This document shows, one piece after another, positions 54,768-64,000 of a DNA stretch of 64,000 bases. The notes under the pieces were generated by a model that saw only the letters and a program-made list of their open reading frames with translations, did not search any database and was not told the origin of the DNA. Both the position numbers and the translations under genes were made by a program. This DNA comes from Metridium senile. Taxonomy: Eukaryota; Cnidaria; Anthozoa; Actiniaria; Metridiidae. The DNA lies in NCBI GenBank assembly GCA_949775045.1, contig OX459104.1:11827655-11891654 (forward strand). Direction: 5' to 3'. Position 1 is the first letter of the stretch, and each line of letters opens with the position of its first letter.

Positions 54768-56213
54768 ATGAAGGCTAGCAGTACAAAAGTTTATAGCAGT
54801 ACTGTTGGGAGTAATATTTTAGCCCTGCGTAATTTAAAAGAATTAGGTCCAAGACTCCATGCAAAAGCAGCAGCTAGTATATCCAAGAATATTCTAAATG
54901 AGACCAAATTATGTATAAGTGAAAATAACGACAACATTGGCTCGATTCTTGGCAATGCATATTTACATGGCGAAGAAAACGATCGACAATTTGCCCAAGA
55001 CGTGCTTAATTCAGCTATTAATGTTGTTGAAGCGAAAATGGGTATTCGTGGGACAATGAATACATTATTGGAAGAACACCAAACAAAGTTCATTGGCTCT
55101 TTGAGATTGCCAGACTGGGTACAACTGTACGTAAAATTAGAGAGCAAGATCCCTGATCACTCTTGGCAAACTCTACTGAATTACCTCAACGTTGGACGAA
55201 GTGGGGTGAGTATAAAGGTTTTTATCTTCTTAATATCGAATAAAATGAAGTCATTTGTTGATGTTGTTGTTGTCCTACAACTAACCTAGTCTAGTACAAA
55301 ATAACTTGTACCAGTACAATAGATATGGTACTGGTTTAAAATAAATTGAACCAATTCAAAATCATATTGAACACGAACCACAACACATACAATTGCATGG
55401 AGATACAATATAATAATGCTCATTATATAATATAAATAGCTATATATTTTATATTAAATGTTTATTTTTTAGGTGGAAAGGAATCAGAGATGATTTGCTA
55501 TTCTTGTTTGATGAGGAGCTAACAAAGATAAATCTGTGTTCACTACATTGTGAAATGAGGAACACGGAACAATTGCTGGGTTCCCTTGGTTTGTTCTCAT
55601 TCAAATGTGATACCCTTGATGAATGCAATGAAGCACTCCATCCTTATGGCCCTGAAAATTCTCGGAATTATGACCGAATAAGAGTTAACCTCCGTAAGGG
55701 CCACAGCTGTGACAAAGTCCAACATTACAGTTACATCATTTTCAGGTAGCCTCATTAACTGATGATTAATTAGAGAAGAAAATAAATATACCTAAAAAAA
55801 CAGGCCATGTAATCATAGATCTCCTAATTAATCAAACCCTAGCACACTTACTATGAACAGTACTTGTGATTCTTGTCAATAATATAAATACAAATTCAAA
55901 GTACTATGCTGAATTTGTGTGTTAAGCAATTTTAGCTTACTGCGTTAACTTGTGGAACAAGAAAAATGAATTATTGCAAAATTTGATGTAGTAGAATTAC
56001 CATCTCTATTGTTTTGTTTACCTGTGTGAAACACATGTTTACATTTACTTTCTACTTATTACAGGTAATACCGAGAGAAAAATTTTGGAAAATGCAGAAA
56101 AAATTGTCACTGACTCGCTTCCTATCCCAAAAGTGGCCAAATATTTCCAAGAAGTCACAAATGCACCATTGTACTTGGTTATGTGTCATTTGCCAATGAG
56201 CAAAAAAAGGCAA
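54768..56213 (+). pseudogene. Unrecognised multi-exon gene
   Basis: Exon-like segments: 54768-55205 (VYSSTVGSNILALRNLKELG, RQFAQDVLNSAINVVEAKMG, IPDHSWQTLLNYLNVGRSG, donor GTGAGT); from 55473 (DDLLFLFDEELTKINLCSLH, CEMRNTEQLLGSLGLFSF, NEALHPYGPEN, donor CAG|GTAGCC at about 55746); from 56065 (NTERKILENAEKIVTDSLPI, KVAKYFQEVTNAPLYLVMCH, donor AAG|GCAAGT-like). Phase does not join cleanly at either intron and one frame shift occurs near 55720, so the copy is damaged or has indels. The family is not recognised. It recalls uncharacterised proteins widespread in corals. Confidence 0.45.
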
Positions 56214-56670
56214 GTTTCATAATCAAACCGATAATATTCCTTGACTATCATATTATCAATATAACTCCATAGTGTGAATCTATGATGCAAATCAAGTTGC
56301 AATTTACTGCAGCATAATAAGTTTTGTACTGCTTTAAATAACTTAAAAGGGAATTTATACCATTTTAGATGGGATAAATGGTTTGATGCACCAATGCGTT
56401 GTATTTCCGGTAAGGATAACATCAGGTTTGCCTAATGACGTCACTGGGAGTATAAAGCCAATGATCACGTGACCCTTGGCCTCTTCAGCTGCCATCTTGT
56501 ACCTCATCGGCCACATTTTTTCTCTTGTGCAATCCAATTTCTCTCTGGTCAATCTTGAAGCATCTCAAAGCATCCGAAAGCAAAAGTTAAGTATTATTCA
56601 TTGTAGACTAATTCTGAAGGCAGTCGATGTGTTTTTAAAGCGAAAAGAGTGATATTTAATCAAATTTGAG

Positions 56671-56820
56671 ATGTCTCCGAATAACCAAGCGAGGGCATTA
56701 ATTTTAGGACATTCTTTCATACGGCGATTAAGGGACTTTGTTCAAAACGACAAAAAAGGAAGTTTCTTAGAAACAATGAACATTGATGAAAAGGGTATTG
56801 TACACTGGCACGGAACGGGT
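56671..56820 (+). pseudogene. SGNH-hydrolase-like N-terminus, cut off by BEL sequence
   Basis: ATG at 56671: RALILGHSFIRRLRDFVQND, ending near VHWHGTG. 'GHSF' in this position resembles block I of SGNH/GDSL-like domains seen in cnidarian transposon-associated proteins. BEL/Pao sequence takes over at about 56821 and no continuation was found on its far side. Confidence 0.45.
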
Positions 56821-58962
56821 GACCAAATGGTGGAAAAGACAAACGACCAGAACAGTCAGCAGAAGGAGCCGCGCTCGAAGGCACTGCCCACATAAGTAAT
56901 AAGTGCACTGCCGCGTGTGAATCAAACGGAGGCCCATCGTGCAGCAAGATCGTGCTTGTGGACGTCTTCTTGAAGAAAGAGCCAGCAAACAACCACCGCA
57001 CGTACGCTATCGTAGACGACCAGAGCAACGCGTCACTAATAAGCAACGAGCTGGCCGACACCCTCGGTGTAGAAGGCCCACAGGAGCAGTACCTTCTGTC
57101 AACCTGCAGCAGTGCTAACGAAATCAGATACGGAAGGAGGGTCTCAGGTTTGGCCGCACGACCAGCCCTAGGCGGTCGATACTTAGACCTACCAACCCTT
57201 GTTGAGTGCCAGAAACTGTGAGACAATTTGCTCACCTTGAGGATATCGCAGAAGAAATCCCCACACTGGACCACTGGCTGGCATTCATATACTCCTAGGA
57301 TGGGACGCACCCAAGCTACTTAAAGTTCGCGCGTTTAAAAACGGTCCTAGGGGCACCCCCTGGGCTCAAAAGCTTCTCTTAGGCTGGACTGTGTCAGGTC
57401 AAATGTGCCTTGATCTTATCAACAAGCCAGTGAATGTCAAAGCGCGTCGAACAAAGATCACCGGAGACACCGCCAACACAACCAAGCTTGACGGCGACCC
57501 CTCATCAAGCTTGAGTGCGTAGTAGCGCCCTGCGCAAACCAGCTGAGTCACCGACGACCTGACACTACATCACGCAGACAGTCTGAAGAACGACATCTTT
57601 TACGTGGAATCAAACGACAACGACGTCAGCCTCTCCGTAGAAGACCGCAAGTTTCTAAATCTAATGGAAAGGGAAATACACAAGAACGAAAACAACAACT
57701 GGGAGATGCCACTCCCTTTTCGACGCCAAGACATCAACATACCTAAAAACAAGCCCCAAGCCCTGCAGCGATTCAAGAGCCTCATGAAGACCTTAAACAG
57801 AAAGCCTCAGATGAAAAAAGATTATCTCGAATTCATGGAAAAGATCACCAGTAAAGACCACGCCTCGCCTGTTCCTTCAGACGAGGTCGAGGCGCAAAAC
57901 GGACAGGTCTGGTACCTACCCCATTTCGGAGTCTACCATCCTAAGAAGCCCACTCAGATCCGCGTGGTGTTCGATTCCTCTGCAGAATTCGACGATGTAT
58001 CCCTTAATAAGGAGCTGCTTCCAGGTCCTGACTTGGCAAACAGTCTTCTGGGTGTCCTTATACGCTTCAGACGAGAAAATATCGTAGTCATGTGCGATAT
58101 CAAACAGATGTTTCATTCATTTCACGTGAGTCCCCAACACCATGACTTCCTGCGCTTCCTTTGTTTCGAAGGAAATGACCCCGAGAAGGCTGTTATCGAA
58201 TACCACATGAACGTCCACCTCTTTGGCAACGGACCGAGTCCCGCAGTAGCGACCTCCGGCCTCAGAAAGACTGTCGATCACGGCGAGGAGAGAGAAGAGA
58301 CTACCACAGAAGAAGTGAAAGACTTCGTTAAAAGGAATTTTTACGTCGACGATGGGTTGGCATCGACGCCGACACCCAAACAATCCATTGATCTCATCAG
58401 CAAGGCCCAAGAAGTTCTTGCTACCGCAAACCTGCGGCTGCATAAAGTAGTCTCCAACTCCATCGAAGTCATGGAGGCATTCCCAACGGTCGACAGGGCG
58501 AAAGACGTACGCGATCTGGACCTCAACCATGACAGTATCCCAGCACAACGTTCACAAGGAGTGTATTGGGATCTAGAGAAGGACGCGTTCACATTTCGAG
58601 TGGTTCTGCCCGAGAAACCATTCACACGTAGAGGAGTCCTATCAGTAGTGAACTCGGTGTACAACCCACTAGGAATGGCAGTACCAACCATGTTAGAAGG
58701 AAAGAAACTCCTACAACAGCTAATCCTGATGGGGAAAGAGACAAGCGACAATGCTTCCCTTGGCTGGGACGACCCGCTAACAGAGAGGTTGATGGACCGA
58801 TGGAAACGTTGGAAAGACACTCTCCCAGACCTACAGGAAGTCTCGGTTTCTAGATGCTACCACCCAGAAGGATTTGGAGCGATCAAGAGAGCGGAACTCC
58901 ACGCCTTCTCCGATGCGAGCCAGGATGCTAAAGCAACCGCAGTATATCTCTTTTTGACCTAG
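56821..58962 (+). mobile_element. BEL/Pao retrotransposon Gag-Pol fragment B, GC-rich
   Basis: In three frames: GAALEGTAHISNKCT-like text and CSKIVLVDVFLKKE before the protease (YAIVDDQSNASLISNELA, 56952-57221); FKNGPRGTPWAQKLLLGWTV (about 57330-57390); then one long ORF 57604-58962 with WYLPHFGVYHPKKPTQIRVV, RRENIVVMCDIKQMFHSF, RNFYVDDGLAS (YVDD) and the first RNase H box ELHAFSDAS. It stops there, before the rest of RNase H and integrase. No LTRs. GC content is visibly higher than in neighbours. Internal fragment, non-autonomous. Confidence 0.85.
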
Positions 58963-59031
58963 AATCAAATCAACCAAATTTTAAATAAAGCTTGTCAAAT
59001 TTAGACAGAGTTTTTTCATAAATACTAATAC

Positions 59032-62000
59032 CTTTTTGGCAGACAGCAAGCTATCATGATCAGAGGAATCAGGGGATTCATCTTCTGAACTGCTTGGTTG
59101 ACTCTGGCAATTTACAATGTAATTGCATCAATGTCAATATATATTCACACAAGCACAAGATCAATCTGACTCTGACTATAACAGGGTTCGTGCTGATGTC
59201 AGTAAACAAAATCTAAGGAGTTTTCAATGAGTTTTCAAGGTTTAAGCACTTTTTGCAACAACATTGCATTCTGGGAAATAGCCCTCATTAGATACAGGGA
59301 TGCCTGTCGGAAAATTTCTTTGCAATTTTAATTAATCTTGATGAACATGTTTAACGAAAATGATGTACAATACTAGAATTTTTACTTAACTTTAATTTGC
59401 AATACTAGAATTTGTACCCTACTTAGGCAAGAATTAAGGAGTTTTTAAGGAGTTTTTGCTGATTTTCTAAAATTCAAGGGCTTTTCAAGTGTCCTTAAAA
59501 TTAAAAACGTAAATAGAATCTAAGGAGTTTAAGGAGTAGCATGAACCCTGCTATAAGTAACCTAGGGCAAACTACATATCATTAAAATTTTACTTACCAC
59601 AACTTTAGGCTGACAAGTTACAGGTTTCTTGCAGTTTGACTTTTTTCTTTGGATCCCCCAATATAATGAATTTTAAATAAGTACAATTTTTATTGCTGTA
59701 AAACACCACAAGGTGAAGTAGGTATCTTCAATAAAGATTATCATTATTGAATTGTTTATTTTTATAAATGCTATTAAATGCACATAAAAATCTTACAATA
59801 AGACTTCGATCATGGGAAAAGAGTTATGTTTATAGCTTTCTGTTGATATGATTATTATGATACAGAAATAGTTAACTGTATTTTTGCATACAGTATATTG
59901 ATATACATGTATACTTTCATTAGCTAGAATTTAATGCCCTGTATCCCTCTAGTAAAGATTAGTTCAAATAGTATTCTATCACTTTAACATGAGTTACCCC
60001 AGGTCACCACAACAATCACTGAGGGGGTCACAGAATTAGTGAAAAATATTACAGAAGATTCTTATTTCAAACCACTTCACTTGAAATCAACATTACACAC
60101 CTGCTTTTGCCCATCTGAGTCTTGATCAGTCCCTTCGGACCACTTGGCACTCTATAAAAAGCAAACAAGCACCGTTATCATAAAATATCTAATACATGCT
60201 CTGCATTATGTTCTCCTAATCATAATGCTTCAACAGGTTAACCTGTTTAGAAACATTACAACCATTATCGTTGAAGTGCGACCCACACAAGTCCAATGTC
60301 TCGTTTGCAAATTAGTGTTTTGGTGAGTGTTTTAGTGGCTGCCAATCAAACAGCTAACATTATAAATATAAACATCTTCACATAGATTTTGGGCTAAACA
60401 AAGTGCTTTGATTACTTTTGATATTGTCTTTAACCAAAAAGTAGTCATAATTAATATTGAATTCTGCTAAAAATGACCATTAATTCTAAGTCAAAATCCT
60501 TGATTGACAGCCACCAAAACACTAGTTTGCAAACCAGACATTGGTCTTTTGTGGGTCGCACTTCAACGATAATGTTTGTAACTTACTCTTTTTTGGTGTC
60601 TTCTTTGCTCGTTAAAGTAATCACGTACATGCTGTATGATGCCCTGAAGGTCGAATCCAGCTTTTAGCATTGCACAATCTTTCTCAATTTCTTTAGCAAA
60701 GTTTTCCAATTCCACCTTGGATTCAGGGCTATTGAATTTAGGAAGAGTAGAACCCCATCTTTCTGCAGCAAGGATGCCTACTTTCTTTCTTCTGTGTAAT
60801 AAAATAAAATGTTTTAAGGTATTAGTTCTGGTTAAAGTGGGTGTCATTTGGACAAAAATATTTTAAATGTTATTCAATTTCTTACAAAAATCATTGCATC
60901 ACTAAGGCTATAAAAGAATTTTCTTTACATTTTCAACGAGAAAAGTGTGAAAATTCACACCTAAGGGGTTAAAAAACCACAGCAAACCCAAAGGCTTTTT
61001 TCAGTAAATCCTTAATAATTCTTTAGATAATAAAAGAAAATGGACACAATTTTAATATGAAAAGTAATTACTATAAGGAATTAAATTTGGGCAGCCCAGA
61101 GTAAAATATTTTTTTGTCGAGAAATTAAATAATTAAAATGTCACGCTTAAAAAGTTAAGGGTCCCAAAAGCATTAAAAAAACATACTTAGCAAGATACTG
61201 CATTTTGACTTCAGGACTGAAAGAAGCTAAAGTTGCCATGGTTGGTTTAGGTTTGTCAAGAGTTGGCGAACCTGACACTGACAGGCATCCAGGTAGCCAT
61301 AAATCCTTGAATTCATTCTTAAGTTCCACAACTTTACCAAATGTTAGACCACATATTTCAAAAATCTTGGCATCATTATCTCTTCGCAGTAATTCCTTGA
61401 ACGTCTCCTCATGTGTTATGTCTTGGTCTAGGTATCAAAGATAAGTTTTAATGCTAATATTCAGGCTTTTGAAATTTATTGCGATGCAGAGGATGTGCTG
61501 CGAGCAAGCTTATGTATAAATTGAGGTACACCTACTTGCAGTAAGGTTGTCATACAAAAATATACATTTGTTATAAAGAAAATAGAACATTTGTGATTTA
61601 GTACGATAGGAATTAATTAAAAGACAAAAGAAGATCATCAAGCTTAACTCTCTCTTTTGTCTTTTAATTAATTCCTTTCGCACTAAATCACAAATGTTCT
61701 ATTTTCTTTGTAACAAATGTTCTATTTTGTATGACAACCTTACTGCAAGTACGTGTATGCTTTGTACACTTAAAAATTTGCAATATGATGAAAAACCTGT
61801 TGAGCATTGAGATCACTTCAATCTTATCAAGATATAAAAAGCTCAGAACGTCAAGATTATAATAGAAATGAAAATAATTCGATAATCATAAATGCCATTA
61901 GGTCGATGCAAAATTTATAGTTTTGCCGAACAAACGCTCACACGTTCAAAGCCTACTTGATTTTGTCCAGTCACATGGACATCGAATCCGTTTCCATCCA

Positions 62001-62485
62001 CATGAAGCGAAAACTGAATAGTTATATTTCCGATGATACGGAATGTTAAATCCATTGACCAACAAGTCCCTGGTAGTATTTTTACCAATTAACTAGCCAA
62101 AATAGAACAAATTCAACAAATCGTGGATGGTACGTTATGGTAGTTTTCTTGGCGCCAAAAGTAGTCGTTTTAGTAACTTATATATTGGCTAGCAGGTTAC
62201 GTTTTTCAACTCAATTCACCCAAAATTTTTGCTATCCTAAATAGTGAAAGGCTAAATAATAAACTGAATCTCATATCAAGTTTGGTTTGATTATAAACTT
62301 TCGCGTTTGAACTGCACATATTAAAGACGTGATAGCAGGGAGGAGGCACCAAACATACCTTTAAATTTCTTCGCGATAGCTTCGCCAAATAACTTCTTCA
62401 CTCTTTCAATTGGTGGTTTAACGCTTGTGTTTTCGGGTTGGTCATTATCAAGATCCTGATCGGGTACTTGTTCGTTGTTGTTCAT
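59032..62485 (-). CDS. Multi-exon gene with SAM-like exon, function unknown
   Basis: Minus strand, all joints in phase. Exon 1 62485-62359 (MNNNEQVPDQDLDNDQPEN...KKLFGEAIAKKFK); exon 2 61427-61187 (THEETFKELLRRDNDAKIFE, CGLTFGKVVELKNEFKDLW: SAM-like helices, then a Pro/Ser linker); exon 3 60791-60587 (KKVGILAAERWGSTLPKFN, helical AKEIEKDCAMLK...VRDYFNEQRRHQKR); exon 4 60151-60101 (SAKWSEGTDQDSDGQKQ); a probable short exon at about 59621-59592; exon 6 59103-59032 (SQPSSSEDESPDSSDHDSLL). Acidic Ser-rich tail; more exons may follow downstream of 59032. Three introns hold MITEs. No stop or frameshift seen: the best intact gene in the window. Family not recognised. Confidence 0.65.
59182..59550. 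mobile_element. 369-bp MITE with CAGGGTTC ends
   Basis: TIRs CAGGGTTCGTGCT (left) and CAGGGTTCATGCT (right), flanked by CTATAA (59176-59181, 59551-59556). Contains scattered AAGGAGTTTT repeats. Lies in an intron of the SAM-like gene. Confidence 0.75.
60259..60578. mobile_element. 320-bp MITE with TA duplication, next to a splice donor
   Basis: TIRs of about 90 bp begin CAACCATTATCGTTGAAGTG and include AGTGTTTTGGTG; TA flanks both sides (60257-60258, 60579-60580). The right end lies 8 bp from exon 3 of the SAM-like gene: donor GTAAGT is followed at once by TA and the MITE. Confidence 0.85.
61535..61749. mobile_element. 215-bp foldback MITE with TA duplication
   Basis: TIR CTTGCAGTAAGGTTGTCATA with TA on both sides (61533-61534, 61750-61751). 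Inner stem ACAAATGTTCTATTTTCTTT is repeated. Shares the TTTTGTCTTTTAATTAATTC loop with the MITE at 28388. Confidence 0.8.
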
Positions 62486-63060
62486 AATTATAATCGCCGT
62501 ATTTATCCAAACTTATCTCGCCACAACTTACTTTGCAAATGGGCAGATTGAAAGTCAGGTAAGTTCTTTCTAAAGCATGCCTATTTAGATGGTTAGTTCT
62601 GATTGGCTATGAACTCTATCTACATATAAGCGAAATGATGATTGGGTAAATCTTCCCGCCAGACAGCCTCGTTTTCAAGACTTTTTTCAAATAAATCCTT
62701 TTGTCGATAAAATTCTTTTCATGACGGATTTGAAAAAAAAAAATACAAAATTTTCTATTTTTTGAAGAAAAGAAAGAAAGAAGAAAAAAAAAAAGAAATT
62801 AAAAAAAATTATCCTGTGGAAAATCTGTGTTGATGTCAGCAAGGCTAATGGTCAGCGGCTACTTCGCATAATACAATATGGCGGCGTGTGTGCATGTGGT
62901 TCACTTTGAACGCTTCGGATCTGTTTGTTATGTGGAGAAGATATGATGTCGCTTGTTGTACTTGCAAGGAAAAAAATTACCGCCATGTTCACTGCCCTTG
63001 TAATACATGTAATGGACGTGCTACCGACAGAAAGACGGAGATAATACATTGGCAAGACAA
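62486..63060. other. Upstream region of the SAM-like gene
   Basis: No gene seen. Includes a 60-bp A-rich run (about 62740-62810) and a short unconvincing ORF at 62888. The promoter of the minus-strand gene should lie in the first few hundred bases. Confidence 0.4.
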
Positions 63061-63126
63061 CCTCGTCCCCAGGGTCTTCTCGGCCGACTCCAATTCAAGA
63101 TGGCGGTCGTCGGGGAGAAGACCCTG
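63061..63126. repeat. Short inverted repeat CCAGGGTCTTCTC
   Basis: CCCAGGGTCTTCTCGGCCGAC pairs with CGTCGGGGAGAAGACCCTGG; the preceding CCTCGTCCCC links it to the MITE end at 51804. Confidence 0.65.
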
Positions 63127-63720
63127 GTGTAGGCTGGAATAAGACGATTTTTGATTGGCCATTGGAAATGACGTCATAGTATTTCTTAAAAGCTTTTTTA
63201 TTGGATTAGCGTTAACAATGATAGCAAAATGGAGCAAAATGGAGTAACAAGGTAGTAGTTTAATATTTTATAGTTTTCGTTTTTTTAACGCTGTTGAACG
63301 ATTGTTGAATAGTAACTGAAAGAACCTTTTTGCGGTTTATATGATAACTTATGTTCAAATGACTTTATTTGTGGAAATATATAAGCTTAGCTAGCTTAGA
63401 TTCAAAAACTATCAAACGGAAAGACACGAGCAACTGCATTCTAGCAAAATGATATATTTTATAGTCAGTTCGATCTGAGCCAGTACATACTTTATTTATT
63501 GTACAGTTTGTACACATTCTGAGACTATGATCAAAAAATGAATATTTATCTGTTGTTGATTGAATGCTTTCGGACTCTTGCTTTCATGGGATTTAAGATT
63601 AACCTCCACTGTCAGAATACATTAATTTTTTGTAAATAAGTTGACAAATTTATACTTTAATTTAACTCAATAATTGAATTGAACGTTTTATAAGTGTAGA
63701 TTAGTATAGTAATTTTATAT

Positions 63721-63832
63721 CTTGGGGTATGGAAAATGTCATAAATGTTACATAATATATTTTAAAATGCACTGTGAAATACAATCTGTATGTTACTTAA
63801 ACATTTGACATTTTCCATACCCCACGACATAA
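63721..63832. mobile_element. Foldback MITE, arms about 25 bp
   Basis: TCTTGGGGTATGGAAAATGT at the left and ACATTTTCCATACCCCACGA-type mirror at the right, about 60 bp AT-rich loop. Confidence 0.7.
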
Positions 63833-64000
63833 GAACATAGCTGTTAGCAAAACATATACTGTCAAGTTGCAAATTAATTTGTCATTAATCATTATGTTTA
63901 CAACTATAGTGAGGGTTCTGAAAGGGGAGGGGATCCGAATCCCATTTTCCAGTTTATATTTGGACCAAATCCCAGTTAAAAATCACATAATCCCATCAGT

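Overview
This is a eukaryotic genome window: AT-rich, intron-containing, with no operons and no ribosome binding sites. It is mostly transposable elements in various states of decay, with a few multi-exon gene remnants between them. The mix (DIRS, IS3EU-like, ISL2EU, two-gene Tc1/mariner elements, BEL/Pao, several LINE clades, many foldback MITEs, SAM plus HECT 'G2E3-like' genes, PF20700-type Mutator genes) suggests an early-branching animal, most likely an anthozoan cnidarian (coral or sea anemone). That is an inference from gene style. No rRNA, mitochondrial or single-copy marker gene confirms it.

Layout. 0-0.4 kb: LINE tail and a foldback. 1.0-6.8 kb: a decayed SAM/HECT-like gene whose intron carries a Tc1/mariner element (2784-5734, TA target duplication) with a spliced DDE transposase and a second gene ending in a zinc knuckle. 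8.6-13.3 kb: a nearly complete DIRS1-like retrotransposon. 13.3-14.6 kb: an IS3-like (IS3EU) transposase. 15.0-18.0 kb: an unrecognised gene region split by an 807-bp MITE. 18.75-23.6 kb: an ankyrin-repeat pseudogene split at a TA by a second Tc1/mariner element (18840-22064), again with a second, zinc-knuckle gene. 23.8-24.6 kb: LINE remnant. 26.0-30.5 kb: a spliced Mutator-like transposase gene with MITEs in its introns. 31.7-39.4 kb: LINE fragments interrupted by an apparently intact 6.2-kb ISL2EU transposon (32278-38491). 39.4-40.2 kb: two adjacent MITEs with 7-bp duplications. 40.7-44.8 kb: a partial paralogue of the first SAM/HECT-like gene. 45.8-49.3 kb: IS3EU, LINE, RecQ-like and BEL/Pao debris. 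50.5-56.2 kb: exons of unrecognised, probably cnidarian, genes. 56.8-59.0 kb: GC-richer BEL/Pao fragment. 59.0-62.5 kb: a clean multi-exon minus-strand gene with a SAM-like exon. 62.5-64 kb: MITEs.

Most interesting biology. Two independent Tc1/mariner transposons each carry a second gene whose product has a putative oligomerisation domain (SAM-like in one, PB1-like in the other), a coiled-coil or low-complexity middle and a retroviral-Gag-style zinc knuckle. In one, both genes run from the same TIR; in the other, the two TIRs each drive one gene inward. The ISL2EU element pairs a THAP/DDE transposase with a large SWIM-YqaJ nuclease-PHD-PHD-repeat-Ulp1 protease fusion. Several other ORFs are broken by single-base shifts at homopolymers, so some 'pseudogenes' here may be assembly errors.
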